Origin: CATQGW01 sp965262235
Lineage (GTDB): Bacteria; Chloroflexota; Dehalococcoidia; Bin125
Length of the DNA stretch: 64,000 nt
Assembly: GCA_965262235.1 (NCBI GenBank)
Contig: OZ253504.1
Coordinates: 372,001-436,000 of the forward strand
Direction: 5' to 3'
Positions 44,458 through 53,529 of the stretch are shown in pieces. The translations under genes were made by a program, and so were the position numbers. The stretch's first letter is position 1, and the number at the start of each line of letters is the position of its first letter. The notes below the pieces were generated by a model that saw nothing but the letters and a program-made list of their open reading frames with translations, made no database searches and was not told the DNA's origin.

Positions 44458-44763
44458 ATGTCCGTTCAGTTCACACTGCTGTTCAACGTGAAGGCCGACC
44501 GCTGTAGCGACTTCGAGGAGTTTCTGACCCACATGGTTGAGGTCGTCAAGACCAACGACGCCGGTTGCGAGCACTACGAGCTGTATCGCAGCCTGGGCAC
44601 GCCGGGCCACTATGCGTTCTTCGAGTCGTGGGCGACGCAGGCCGATGTCGAGGCGCACGCCGCGAAGCCGCACTTCAAGGAATTCGGGAAGATGACCGAG
44701 ATGCTGGAGGAGCCGCCAACGATGCATCGGCACGCCGAGCCGCCGGCGGCGACCGAAGGCTGA
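44458..44763 (+). CDS. Antibiotic biosynthesis monooxygenase (ABM)-like protein
   Basis: 101 aa ferredoxin-like dimeric fold: FTLLFNVKADRCSDFEEFLT, NDAGCEHYELYRSLG, YAFFESWATQADVEAHAA and HFKEF match putative quinol monooxygenases (YgiN-like). Function uncertain. 78 bp after the ABC permeases. Confidence 0.9.
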   Translation: MSVQFTLLFNVKADRCSDFEEFLTHMVEVVKTNDAGCEHYELYRSLGTPGHYAFFESWATQADVEAHAAKPHFKEFGKMTEMLEEPPTMHRHAEPPAATEG

Positions 44764-44767
44764 CGTC

Positions 44768-44851
44768 GAAAAGCTCTGAACAGGCCAACGCGTCCGCTCT
44801 TGCTCTCCCCCCGCAGAGCGGGGGGAGAGTTATCCAGAGCGTTCCTGGGTG
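44768..44851. repeat. Dispersed palindromic element between ABM and mfd genes
   Basis: Ends AAAAGCTCTGAACAGGCC and TTATCCAGAGCGTTCC are near-perfect inverted repeats around one CTCTCCCCCCGC/GCGGGGGGAGAG hairpin. This minimal copy best shows the terminal repeats. It lies between two convergent stop codons. Confidence 0.82.
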
Positions 44852-44875
44852 ATCAGCTGGGCTACTTCGTCGGCG

Positions 44876-47800
44876 TCAGGCGTTGGCCACTGCGTTGAGG
44901 GCGTCGGTGAGGTCGTTGTGCCAGTTGGGGTCGCGGAGGGTTCGGTGGAGGGGTTGAGTGGTGGGCGGGCGGTAGCGGAGCAGGCGGCGCCCGATGTTGA
45001 TCGTGGACGCGACGGGCAGGCGGCGGTGGGCCTCGCTGAAGCTGATGCCGTCGATGAGTCGCACGACGACGCTGTCGTCCTCGTGCTGGACGGAGGCGGC
45101 GCCGATGCGGGCGGCGAGGCAGCGCAAACGCAGGCTGTCGAGCAGGTGCACGGCGTCGGCCGGTAGCGGGCCGAAGCGGTCGCGCAGCTCGTCGGCGATC
45201 TCCTCGACCTGCTCGACCGTCTCGACCTCGGAGAGGCGCTGGTAGAACCCGACGCGGATCGCGAGGTCGTCGATGTAGCCGGTCGGGATCAGCCGCGGGA
45301 TCGGGAGGTCGACGCTGACGATCGGGCCGCGTCGCGGGGGCGCGGGGCGCTTGCCGCTGCGCTCGGCCTTGACCTGCTCGACGGCGATCGCGAGCAGCTG
45401 GGTGAAGAGGGTGAAGCCGACGGCGCCGATGTGGCCGCTCTGCTCGGCGCCGAGCAGATTGCCGGCCCCGCGGATTTCCAGGTCGCGCATCGCGACCTGG
45501 AAGCCGGCTCCAAGATCGGTGGCGTCGAGGATCGTGGCGAGGCGCTTCTGGGCGACCTCGGAGAGGCTGATCCACGGGTCGTAGAGCAGATAGGCGAAGG
45601 CGCGCACGGAGGCCCGGCCGACGCGCCCGCGCAGCTGGTAGAGCTGCGCGAGACCGAGCCGATCGGCGTGGTTGATCACGATCGTGTTGACCCGCGGGAT
45701 GTCGAGCCCGGATTCGATGATCGTGCTGCAGACCAGCACATCGGCCTCGTAGGCGACGAACTTGCGCATGGTTTCGGAGAGCAGGGCGCTGGGCATCTGC
45801 CCGTGGGCGAAGAGCAAGCGGGCCTCGGGCACGAGGCGGTGCAGCTCGGCGGTCTGCTCCTCGATCGTGCGCACCTCGTTATGCAGGAAATAGACCTGAC
45901 CCTCGCGTTCGAGCTCGCGCAGGATCGCCTCGCGGATCACGCTCGAATCGCGCTCGAGCAGGTGCGTGGTGATCGGCAGGCGCTCCTCGGGCGGGGTGGT
46001 GATCGTCGACATGTCGCGGATCCCGGTCAATGCCTGGTGCAGGCTGCGCGGGATCGGGGTGGCGGAGAGCGTGAGCAGATCGACCTCGCGGCGCACCGAT
46101 TTGAGACGCTCTTTGTCCTCGACGCCGAATCGCTGTTCCTCATCGATCACCACGAGGCCGAGGTTGTGGAAGCCGATGTCGTCCTGGAGCATGCGGTGGG
46201 TGCCGATCACGATGTCGAGGCCGCCTGACTTGAGCCGGTCGACGACGACGCGTTGCTCGGCGCCGGTGCGCAGGCGCGAGAGCATCTCGACGGTCACAGG
46301 CATCGCGGCGAGGCGCTCGGCGAAGGTGTTGGCGTGTTGCTGCGCGAGCACGGTCGTGGGGGCGAGGATCGCGACCTGATAGCCGTTGGTGACCGCCTTG
46401 AAGGCGGCGCGGACGGCCACTTCGGTCTTGCCGTAGCCGACATCGCCGATCACGATCCGGTCCATCGGGCTGGCGGCCTCCTGATCGCGTCGGACCTCCT
46501 CGATCGCGCGATGCTGTTCGGGTGTCTCGACGTAGGGGAAGCTGGCTTCGAGCTCGATCTGCCACGGGGTGTCGGCGCCCATCGCGATGCCGGGCAGCGC
46601 GTCGCGGCGGGCGTGGATATCGAGTAGCTGCTCGGCGATGTCACGGACCGCGCCCTCGACGCGGCGCTTGGCGCGTCGCCACTGCTGCGCGCCGAGCCGG
46701 GTCAGCGCGGGGCGCTGGTCGGACGCGCCGACGTAGGGGTGGACGCGGTGCAGCTGGTCGGTGGGGACCAGCAGGCGGTCGTTGTGGGCGTAGCGGAGGT
46801 CGAGATACTCACGCTCGCGGTCGCCGATACGCTCCTGGACCAGGCCCTGGAAGCGGGCGATGCCGTGCTCGACGTGGACCACGTAGTCGCCGGGCTTGAT
46901 GTGGTCGAGCAGGTGCTCGTCGGGCTCCTCGGTGGGCGCGTGGCGCGGTGGACGGCGGGTGCGCTGCTTGGCGAACCCGAAGATCTCGGTGTCTGAGATC
47001 ACGCTCAGCAGCGGCTCGTCGGTCTGAGCGTCGCGCAGCAGCCAACCCTCGGGCAGCGAGGCGCGGGCGAGCGTGATCACGCGGTCGTCGCCGACGAGCT
47101 TGCTGCGCTCTTCGAGCGACGCGATCGGCAGGCCATGGTCGCTGATCAGCTCGCTGAGCCGCGCAGCCTGGAGGCTGACGATCACGCGCTCGCCGCGGCG
47201 GGGGATCTGGATGTTTTCGATCAGCTGCCCGAGCTTGCCGGCGAGGCGGTCGACGGGACGGAAGGGCAGCCGGGTGTGATGCGGCGGGCCGGCGATGCGC
47301 GAGAGCTCGACGCGCCGATCGATCCGATCGAGGGCGCACTCGAGCGCCTCCTCGTCCTGCCAGGGCGCTGGCAAGCCGCGCGGGATGCGCCCCGCGTGCT
47401 CGAGCTCGATGCGGGCGTGGCGGGCGCGCTCGTCGCGCTGCCGGCTGCGTTCGACGATGTCGTTGCGCTCGTCCAGGATCAGCAGCGCGCGGCGGGAGAC
47501 GTGCGACCAGAAGTCGCCGCAGGCGATGAACGGGGTCCAGAAGTCGCCGCGCGCAGGATGGCGCCCGTCGGCGAGCTCGCGCAGCGCCTCGGCGAGCGAC
47601 GTGGCGTCGGAGTCGTCTTCGTTGCAGCGAATCTCGCCGAGCAGCTCGTCGGCGCGGGCACGCGATTCGGCGCTGGTCTCGCGAGCGAAGCCGAGCTGTA
47701 GGCGATCGAGCGGCTCCAGCGAACGCTGGGTGGCCGGATCGAAGCGGCGCAAGCTCTCGACATCGTTGCCGAAGAGCTCGATGCGCACGGGGGCGTCGTC

Positions 47801-48346
47801 GCCGGGCGGCCAGAGATCGATGATCCCGCCGCGGACGGCGTAGTTGGAGGGCTGCATGACGAGCGTCGCGCGCTCGTAGCCCGACGATTCGAGCGCGGCG
47901 ATCACGCCGTCACGGCTGATCCGTTCGCCGCGCTCCACGCTCACGCCGCTGACCCCGGCGGGCAGCGTCGCCTGGGTGACGGCATCGGCGTCGGTGATCA
48001 CGATCGGATCGCGTCGTGCGAGGGCGTCGAGCGCGGCGAGGCGCGCCTCGATCACGTCGGGATCGGGCGACTGGCGCTCGTAGGGGGCGGTTTCGCGCGC
48101 GGGCAGCGGGATCACGCGGCCGGCCTGGAGATAGGGCAGCCAGGTCGGCAGCGTCTCAAGCAGCTCGGCGGCGTGGCGCGGCGAGGCGGTGACGACGACC
48201 ACGGGGCCGGCGTGTTTGGCAGCGAGCGCCGCCACCACAGCGGGCTTGGCGGCGTCGGGCACGCCGAGTGTCTCGGGCTGGCCGAGCCGGGGGATTTGGC
48301 TGGCGACCGCCGACAAGAGCGGCGCGAGGAGCGAATCGTTCGTCAT
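44876..48346 (-). CDS. mfd: Transcription-repair coupling factor
   Basis: 1156 aa. Removes stalled RNA polymerase and recruits UvrA. UvrB-like N-terminal module (PLPARETAPYERQSPDPDVI), CarD-like RNA-polymerase interaction domain (GDYVVHVEHGIARFQGLVQE), then the RecG-like motor: GDVGYGKTEVAVRAAFKA (Walker A), LAPTTVLAQQHANTF, VIDEEQRFGV (DEEQ box), LTLSATPIPRSLHQAL, and QLRGRVGRASVRAFAYLLY (motif VI). TRCF C-terminal domain present. Start at ATG 48346; a TTG one codon upstream is possible. Confidence 0.96.
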   Translation of the reverse strand: MTNDSLLAPLLSAVASQIPRLGQPETLGVPDAAKPAVVAALAAKHAGPVVVVTASPRHAAELLETLPTWLPYLQAGRVIPLPARETAPYERQSPDPDVIEARLAALDALARRDPIVITDADAVTQATLPAGVSGVSVERGERISRDGVIAALESSGYERATLVMQPSNYAVRGGIIDLWPPGDDAPVRIELFGNDVESLRRFDPATQRSLEPLDRLQLGFARETSAESRARADELLGEIRCNEDDSDATSLAEALRELADGRHPARGDFWTPFIACGDFWSHVSRRALLILDERNDIVERSRQRDERARHARIELEHAGRIPRGLPAPWQDEEALECALDRIDRRVELSRIAGPPHHTRLPFRPVDRLAGKLGQLIENIQIPRRGERVIVSLQAARLSELISDHGLPIASLEERSKLVGDDRVITLARASLPEGWLLRDAQTDEPLLSVISDTEIFGFAKQRTRRPPRHAPTEEPDEHLLDHIKPGDYVVHVEHGIARFQGLVQERIGDREREYLDLRYAHNDRLLVPTDQLHRVHPYVGASDQRPALTRLGAQQWRRAKRRVEGAVRDIAEQLLDIHARRDALPGIAMGADTPWQIELEASFPYVETPEQHRAIEEVRRDQEAASPMDRIVIGDVGYGKTEVAVRAAFKAVTNGYQVAILAPTTVLAQQHANTFAERLAAMPVTVEMLSRLRTGAEQRVVVDRLKSGGLDIVIGTHRMLQDDIGFHNLGLVVIDEEQRFGVEDKERLKSVRREVDLLTLSATPIPRSLHQALTGIRDMSTITTPPEERLPITTHLLERDSSVIREAILRELEREGQVYFLHNEVRTIEEQTAELHRLVPEARLLFAHGQMPSALLSETMRKFVAYEADVLVCSTIIESGLDIPRVNTIVINHADRLGLAQLYQLRGRVGRASVRAFAYLLYDPWISLSEVAQKRLATILDATDLGAGFQVAMRDLEIRGAGNLLGAEQSGHIGAVGFTLFTQLLAIAVEQVKAERSGKRPAPPRRGPIVSVDLPIPRLIPTGYIDDLAIRVGFYQRLSEVETVEQVEEIADELRDRFGPLPADAVHLLDSLRLRCLAARIGAASVQHEDDSVVVRLIDGISFSEAHRRLPVASTINIGRRLLRYRPPTTQPLHRTLRDPNWHNDLTDALNAVANA

Positions 48347-48431
48347 CAACGCTCGGGCTGGGCCCCCGCGAAGCCGGGGCGTGGATCGAGTCTACGGGGG
48401 ACGAAGCCCGGCCGCGATGTAGCCTCGCTGC

Positions 48432-50039
48432 ATGATTGACACTGACGAACTACTGGACGCGGCGCGCGCGGGTCTGGCCACGGGCGCAGTCGAAGCAGAT
48501 GGCGACGCTGTGGCGCGTGTTTCGCTGTGGCGTTCGGGTTCCCGGCTGGCGCTCGCGGAAGGGAGTGGGCCCGATCCGTTGGCGGCGGCGCGCGTCGCGG
48601 CGGCACGACTGATGGAAACGGACGCGAGCAACGCATCGGTGCTTGTCGAGGCCGTCGCCGAACGCGGGCCGATCGAGGTCGAGGGGCTGAGCGGGCTGAT
48701 CGGGTCGACCGCGGGCAGCCCCGACGGGCTGCTGCTGCGCGACGGGCAGAACGCCGCCCGAGGCTGGCCGTTCGACGCATTGCGCACCGACGGGCGGCAC
48801 GCGGCATGGGCGAAGCAGCTGAATCGGCAAGCGCGACCCCCGGGGGCGCGGCTGGCCTCGTCGACCGCCATTGAGCGGTTTGGCACGATCGAGGCGATGG
48901 GGCCCGTCGCGATGACCGACGAAGATGAGGTCGTTGCACCGCGACTGGCGGGATTTCGCGTCGTGGATCCGAATGAGGTGCTGGCGGACCGGATGATCGG
49001 GGCGGCGTTTCAGTCGGCGGCATGGCTGTTGCGGCACCAGCGGCAGGACGGGTTGTTCGCGTATGAGTTCCTGCCGGCGACCCAGTCGTGGTCAAACGCG
49101 GACTCGATCGTGCGGCAGGCGGGCTGCGCCTGGGCGGTGGCGCTGGTCGGACGGCTGGGACGCGAGCCGAACATCTCGCGGGCCGCGGCGGGAGCTGTCG
49201 AAGCGCTGCTGCGCACGACGCTGAAGCGCAATGGGCCGGGGCGGCTGTACTACCTCGCGGCGCAGGGCGAGCAGCCGCGGCTGGGCGCGATCCCGCTGCT
49301 GCTGCTGGCGATCGCGGAGCTCGCGCAGGCGGCGACGGTCTCGCGTGAGGTCGTTGACCAGCTTGCGGCGACGCTGCTGGGGATTCAGGAGCCCTCGGGC
49401 CGGCTGGGCGTGACGGTGCGCGGGCTCGAGCTGGAGGGCTCGGAGACGTACTACGCGGGCCAGGTCGTACTGGCGCTGGCGCGTCTGCACGGGCTGCGCA
49501 AGCGCGACCGCTATGCGCGCGCGATTCGGCGGGCGCTCGCTCACTACCACGAGCGATGGGCCGAAGCGGACGAGCGCGACCTCTCGTTCACGACCTGGAT
49601 GCTGCAGGCCTGCGACAGCTGGCATCACCTCGAGGGCGGCGACGACGTGGCGGAGTACGGCTTCGCGATGGCCGACTGGGCGCTGGAGTCGCAGCACGGG
49701 CCGGAGCATCGGCATCCGCTCTGGCGCGGCGCGTTTCAGGACACGCCTGGCATCGGCACGGCGGCATACGCGGAGGGGATCGCGGCGGCGCTGGGGCTGG
49801 CGCGCCGGGTTGGCGACGAGCAGCGCGAGGCGCGATACGAGGCGGCGCTGCGCTCGGCGATGCGCTTTCTGCTGCAGCTAACGGTCGACGCGTCGGACGC
49901 GCCGTTGATCGGCGGCGACGAACAGATCGGGGCGGTGCGCAGCGCGCTGCATCGGTCGAGTCTGCGTTGTGATAACGCGCAGCATTTCATCATGTCGGCG
50001 TTACGCACGCGGGCGCTGGCCTTTGCGCAGGACTCGTAG
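48432..50039 (+). CDS. Hypothetical protein, AMMECR1-like N-terminus and alpha-toroid C-terminus
   Basis: 535 aa. Residues 1-110 read like an AMMECR1-type domain (VSLWRSGSRLALAEGSGPDP, then LAAARVAAARLM). Residues about 190-535 have repeated W/G-rich helical hairpins (AAWLLRHQRQDGLFAYEFLP, QAGCAWAVALVGRLG, YYAGQVVLALARLHGL, SFTTWMLQACDSWHHL, then GIGTAAYAEGIAAALGLARR) as in six-hairpin (alpha/alpha)6 proteins such as glucuronyl-epimerase-like or glycosidase-like enzymes. No catalytic residues identified. pth follows after 3 bp, so co-transcribed. Confidence 0.72.
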   Translation: MIDTDELLDAARAGLATGAVEADGDAVARVSLWRSGSRLALAEGSGPDPLAAARVAAARLMETDASNASVLVEAVAERGPIEVEGLSGLIGSTAGSPDGLLLRDGQNAARGWPFDALRTDGRHAAWAKQLNRQARPPGARLASSTAIERFGTIEAMGPVAMTDEDEVVAPRLAGFRVVDPNEVLADRMIGAAFQSAAWLLRHQRQDGLFAYEFLPATQSWSNADSIVRQAGCAWAVALVGRLGREPNISRAAAGAVEALLRTTLKRNGPGRLYYLAAQGEQPRLGAIPLLLLAIAELAQAATVSREVVDQLAATLLGIQEPSGRLGVTVRGLELEGSETYYAGQVVLALARLHGLRKRDRYARAIRRALAHYHERWAEADERDLSFTTWMLQACDSWHHLEGGDDVAEYGFAMADWALESQHGPEHRHPLWRGAFQDTPGIGTAAYAEGIAAALGLARRVGDEQREARYEAALRSAMRFLLQLTVDASDAPLIGGDEQIGAVRSALHRSSLRCDNAQHFIMSALRTRALAFAQDS

Positions 50040-50042
50040 GCG

Positions 50043-50687
50043 ATGGCGCGGCGTCTGCGGGTGCCCAAGCTGCGCAATCGCGGCTTCGCGCCGCTGGCCG
50101 GCGCGCGGCTGATCGTGGGTCTCGGCAATCCGGGGCCCGACTACTCGCAGAACCGCCACAACGCGGGGATCCGCGCCGCGGAGCACGTGCGCAGGATGCT
50201 TGGTCTGCCGCAGCCCCAGCGTGAGCGGCTAGTGCGTATCTCGCAGGGCGAGACCGAGCACGGCCCGGTGGCAGTGGTACTGCCGCGCACGTGGATGAAC
50301 GAGAGCGGCCGAGCGGTGCAGGCGCTGCTGACGCTGTATCGGGCCGACCCCGATCGTCTGATTCTGCTGGTCGACGAGCTGGACCTGGCGCCGGGCCGGA
50401 TTCGCGTGCGAGCAAGCGGGTCGGACGCCGGTCAGCGCGGGATGCGCTCGATCCGTAACACGATCGGCGAGCTGACATTCCCACGGGTGCGGATCGGGGT
50501 GGGCCGGCCAATCGTCGGCGAGCGCGCCTCGCATGACCCAGAGGATGTCGCCGCGCATCTGCTGTCGGACCCATCAAGGGCGGAGCGGGAGCTGCTGCAC
50601 GCCTCGGAACTACGCGCAGCCGAGGCCGCAATCCACCTGCTGGGCCACTCTGCGGAGGAGACGATGAACGTCTTCAACGCAAAATAG
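50043..50687 (+). CDS. pth: Peptidyl-tRNA hydrolase
   Basis: 214 aa. LIVGLGNPGPDYSQNRHNAG carries the catalytic asparagine and histidine, TWMNESGRAV the second asparagine, and DELDLAPGRIRVR the aspartate. The usual GGHNGL motif is replaced by AGQRGM, so the substrate-contacting Asn (E. coli N114) is Arg. About 15 extra N-terminal basic residues precede the core. Last gene before the cassette region. Confidence 0.9.
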   Translation: MARRLRVPKLRNRGFAPLAGARLIVGLGNPGPDYSQNRHNAGIRAAEHVRRMLGLPQPQRERLVRISQGETEHGPVAVVLPRTWMNESGRAVQALLTLYRADPDRLILLVDELDLAPGRIRVRASGSDAGQRGMRSIRNTIGELTFPRVRIGVGRPIVGERASHDPEDVAAHLLSDPSRAERELLHASELRAAEAAIHLLGHSAEETMNVFNAK

Positions 50688-50704
50688 CTCGAAAACTTGC
50701 ACAC

Positions 50705-50733
50705 TTGTGCTGCCGATCACCCGCCGGTAGGCT
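50705..50733 (+). promoter_or_regulatory. Promoter of HEPN pair 1
   Basis: TTGTGC (50705-50710), 17-base spacer, TAGGCT (50728-50733), preceded by ACAC. The same layout (ACAC-TTGTCC, 17 bases, TACGCT) precedes pair 2 at 52130-52158. About 20 bp before GGAGGGAG and the start ATG. Confidence 0.6.
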
Positions 50734-50753
50734 GATTGGGAGGGAGAATTGAG

Positions 50754-51350
50754 ATGGTGACAAGTACCGAAGACCTCAGGGGCTTGGTCGACCGCGCACG
50801 AGACGCAGTCGCTGGTCTGGATCCGCAGACAGACAGCGACCTACGACCGATCGCTTTTGAACGGATCCTCGAGGCACTACTACGCGACACCGCATCTGCG
50901 CCATCGAACGGTGGAAATGGTCGGCCTGCCACATCGACGCAGTTGATCGACGACACGTTCGCGACAGAAGAACAACGGATCGATGCAGTCGCCAGCTACC
51001 TTCGAATTCGGCCGGAGCAGGCCGGCGACCTCTTCGAGCTGACCTCTGAGGAACCTCGCCTGCAGGTGAATCAAACCGCGCTCGAGGCGCAGAAACGGCC
51101 CGCTCTGCGCCAGATTGTGTTGTTGGTCGCGGCGGCGCGCGACGCGCTGGGCATCGAGACGGGCACCGCCGATGTACGCAGTGCCGCCGACGATCTGGGC
51201 AAATTCGACAGGAACAACTTCATCAACACGATCAGCACGATGCCGGAGGTGGCGTTGCGGGGCAAGCGCGGCGAACACAATCGCCAGATTCGATTGCGGC
51301 TGATCGGCACGGAGGCGGCGCGCGAATTGGCGTCCTCGCTGGTTGAGTGA
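50754..51350 (+). CDS. Partner protein of Ymh-type HEPN gene (winged-helix-like), pair 1
   Basis: 198 aa, no annotated family that I recognise. Starts MVTSTEDLRGLVDRARDAV. Central IDDTFATEEQRIDAVASYLR and DLFELTSEEPRL, then ALRQIVLLVAAARDALG, and C-terminal FDRNNFINTISTMPEVALRG, then IRLRLIGTEAAREL, which has the cadence of a winged helix ('N-F...L...GK...R...LT..G...A'). Same layout and motifs as the gene at 52178. Its stop overlaps the next GTG by 4 bp. Probably an antitoxin or regulator for the downstream HEPN protein. Codon use is looser than in the metabolic genes. Confidence 0.7.
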   Translation: MVTSTEDLRGLVDRARDAVAGLDPQTDSDLRPIAFERILEALLRDTASAPSNGGNGRPATSTQLIDDTFATEEQRIDAVASYLRIRPEQAGDLFELTSEEPRLQVNQTALEAQKRPALRQIVLLVAAARDALGIETGTADVRSAADDLGKFDRNNFINTISTMPEVALRGKRGEHNRQIRLRLIGTEAARELASSLVE

Positions 51351-51829
51351 GTATCGAGCGACCGCCACGACGCTTCGTCAGTGCAGCGCAACGGCTGCAC
51401 CCCGATACCCAGCTCGCGCATGGGTTGCTGATCGACGGACACGGGACCGAGGCGGTGCGACGCGCCGCACAACGCTTCATCAATCGGGTCGCCGGGCTCG
51501 TATATCCGGAGGAGGACGAACGTGGGGACCAGCAAGACGGAGTCCCTCTGATGGTCGCGGCATTCGCGCGGGAGGCGCCGCGACTCAGCTTCAGCCGCAT
51601 GAGCACGCGTGTCGAGCGTAATGAACACGATGGCTACCGCAACCTCGCCATCGGTCTTGCCTTAGCGCTGCGGAACGTTGCGACGCACGCGGATGAGTAT
51701 CCGATGGATCACGACGAGGCGTTCGAGTGGCTCGCGTTCATCAGCGCGATGCACCGGCGGCTGGATCGCGTGGACCGCGTCCATCGTGCGCTCCGAGAAG
51801 ACTCCGAATCGACTCCTGCAACCCCCTAG
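51347..51829 (+). CDS. TIGR02391/Ymh-family HEPN-like protein, pair 1
   Basis: 160 aa. LHPDTQLAHGLLIDGHGTEA, then AAQRFINRVAGLVYPEEDER, MVAAFAREAPRLSF, GLALALRNVATHADEY and EAFEWLAFISAMHRRLD match the TIGR02391 (Ymh) pattern. RNVATH is the RNxxxH motif of HEPN ribonucleases. Family function is unproven; HEPN proteins are typical toxins and antiviral RNases. GTG start overlaps the partner's TGA. The terminal TAG is completed by the first two bases of the phosphotriesterase 3'-end copy. Confidence 0.85.
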   Translation: MSIERPPRRFVSAAQRLHPDTQLAHGLLIDGHGTEAVRRAAQRFINRVAGLVYPEEDERGDQQDGVPLMVAAFAREAPRLSFSRMSTRVERNEHDGYRNLAIGLALALRNVATHADEYPMDHDEAFEWLAFISAMHRRLDRVDRVHRALREDSESTPATP

Positions 51830-52064
51830 TAGGCGTCGGTGTGGTCGAAGAGGGTTTTGGGGTTGTTGATTAGCATGTCGTCGATTTGGGCGTCGGTCAC
51901 GCCGGCCTCTTTGAGCGCGGGGACTACGTCGTCGGGGATGTGATTGAAGTGCCAGTGGGGCACCTGCTCCTGCATCAGATTCATATCGGGAATCCAGTCG
52001 AGGCAGCAGCTCGCGTCGTGGGCCAGCAGGATCCGCTCGGCGTAGCCATCGGCGCAGAGCGCGG
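51828..52064 (-). pseudogene. Duplicated 3' end of phosphotriesterase gene
   Basis: 237 bp aligning without gaps to 54739-54975, the last 78 or so codons of the phosphotriesterase gene, with 4 mismatches, 3 of them synonymous. Similarity stops abruptly after CAGAGCGCGG. It has the same orientation as the intact gene, so the two copies form direct repeats flanking 2.67 kb of inserted DNA. Confidence 0.93.
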
Positions 52065-52129
52065 GGAAAGTTGTTTAGAGGATCCTTAGCGCCGGGGCGT
52101 CGAGCATTACCGCGGACGAACTCGTACAC

Positions 52130-52158
52130 TTGTCCTATCCGGTTGGGCTCGCTACGCT
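52130..52158 (+). promoter_or_regulatory. Promoter of HEPN pair 2
   Basis: TTGTCC (52130-52135), 17-base spacer, TACGCT (52153-52158), with ACAC before the -35. Homologous in layout to the promoter of pair 1. Confidence 0.6.
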
Positions 52159-52177
52159 GGGGTCTTGGAGGCATGAG

Positions 52178-52783
52178 ATGGTCACGAGCACCGATGAGCT
52201 GCAAGGGGCTGTGGGAACGGCGAAGACGGCAGTCGCGGAGCTGCTCGCGGAGGACCGTGCGCTGGGCGAGATTGCGTTCCGCCACGTGCTCGAACATCTG
52301 CTCGGAGAACTCCACGCGGAGGCGCGCAACGGCAGCCCGAGCGCGGCGGCAGGGCCGGAGCCCGCAGAACCGGCCGTCATTGACGACCTGTTTGCGACTG
52401 AGGGCCAGCGCGCTGCGGCGATGGCGAGGTACTTCGGCCTTGGACTGGAAGCGGCCGACGATCTGTTCGACGTCACGCAGTCCGATCCGGTGCTGATCGT
52501 CAAACGCCATCGGCTGGCCAGCGCGAAGTCAGTGGGTACTCGCCAAATCGCGGTGCTGGTGGTTGGCGCCCGCACTGCGATGGCGCTCGACACCGGTACC
52601 CAGCACATCCGCGAGGCGGCCGAACGCTACGAACGCCTCGATCCGCCGAACTTCATGAAGACGCTCGAGGCCATGGACCAAATCGCTCTACGAGGCGCTC
52701 CGAAGTCGCAGAACCGCCTCGTCCGGATGAAGGCTGTCGGCGCGGAAGAGGCTCGCGCACTCGCTGCGAAGCTCGCGAAGTGA
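52178..52783 (+). CDS. Partner protein of Ymh-type HEPN gene (winged-helix-like), pair 2
   Basis: 201 aa, paralogue of 50754-51350. MVTSTDELQGAVGTAKTAVA, IDDLFATEGQRAAAMARYFG, ADDLFDVTQSDP, TRQIAVLVVGARTAMALDTG, and LDPPNFMKTLEAMDQIALRG, then RLVRMKAVGAEEARALA. GGAGG eight bases upstream of ATG 52178. Overlaps the next gene by GTGA. By eye, identity to pair 1 is far below that of the flanking 3'-end copies, so it is not a recent tandem duplicate. Confidence 0.7.
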   Translation: MVTSTDELQGAVGTAKTAVAELLAEDRALGEIAFRHVLEHLLGELHAEARNGSPSAAAGPEPAEPAVIDDLFATEGQRAAAMARYFGLGLEAADDLFDVTQSDPVLIVKRHRLASAKSVGTRQIAVLVVGARTAMALDTGTQHIREAAERYERLDPPNFMKTLEAMDQIALRGAPKSQNRLVRMKAVGAEEARALAAKLAK

Positions 52784-53229
52784 GCCGCCAGCCTGGCGCT
52801 TCACCCACGCTCTCGATTTCGGACCTGCACCCCGAAACGACGGTCGCCCACGACCTGATGCGCGACGGTCATCACGCACTCGCCGTGCAGGAAGCGGCCC
52901 AGCGTTTCATCAACCGCGTACAAGAACTTTCCGGCAGAGCCGATCTTGACGGCGTGACTCTACTTGAGCACGCGTTCTCCGAGAAGCAGCCGTTGCTCGC
53001 ATTCTCTGAACGCGAGTCGCTCCGCGAGCAGGACGAACACCGCGGATATCAACGTCTCAGCGTGGGGCTCGCGTTCGCCGTCCGGAACGTGCTCGCACAT
53101 CAGGCCGGCGCAGTCCTGGACCCCATCGAGGCGATGGAGTGGCTCAGTTTCATCAGCGTGATGCATCGCCGTCTGGATGGCGTTCGCCAGATCACACCTC
53201 CAAGCGATGATCTGGAGCAGGCTCCCTAG
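52780..53229 (+). CDS. TIGR02391/Ymh-family HEPN-like protein, pair 2
   Basis: 149 aa. LHPETTVAHDLMRDGHHALA, AAQRFINRVQELSGRADLDG, LEHAFSEKQPLLAFSE, GLAFAVRNVLAHQAGAV and EAMEWLSFISVMHRRLDGV. Closer to the family consensus than pair 1. RNVLAH is an intact RNxxxH motif. Same overlap with its partner gene. Possible RNA-targeting toxin or defence effector. Confidence 0.87.
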   Translation: MSRQPGASPTLSISDLHPETTVAHDLMRDGHHALAVQEAAQRFINRVQELSGRADLDGVTLLEHAFSEKQPLLAFSERESLREQDEHRGYQRLSVGLAFAVRNVLAHQAGAVLDPIEAMEWLSFISVMHRRLDGVRQITPPSDDLEQAP

Positions 53230-53529
53230 CAGAGGCTGTTGCAGAAACCCCATCTTCGTCATGCCCACGATGCCTCACCATCCAGCCATCAGCGTGGCCT
53301 TGGGCAATTCCACTTCCAACACGATTCCTCGGCAGGTGTACAACGCAGCGCACTTTGACCCCGTGGCAGCATTACGCGACGAGCCACACAGAGTCAGCGT
53401 CACGGCTACGGTGTGCGAATGGTCGAGTATGGAAGAGCAGTTGACGTGTGCAGCGGCACTCAGCCACCAGCAGCGCCTGATCGCCCTCGCCCTGCGCGCC
53501 AGCGCGGGTGGCATCAGTACAGCGACTAC
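53230..53529. other. Stretch without a clear gene
   Basis: About 300 bp between the second Ymh gene and the TumE-like protein. Several short overlapping frames exist on both strands; none resembles a known family. One frame runs into the TumE-like gene and could be its real or frameshifted N-terminus. Confidence 0.4.

Noticed and set aside
51828..52064. Simple tandem duplication of pair + gene end as the origin of the two Ymh units
   Set aside because: The gene ends are about 98% identical while the two Ymh pairs are clearly much more diverged, so they cannot have been copied together in one event.
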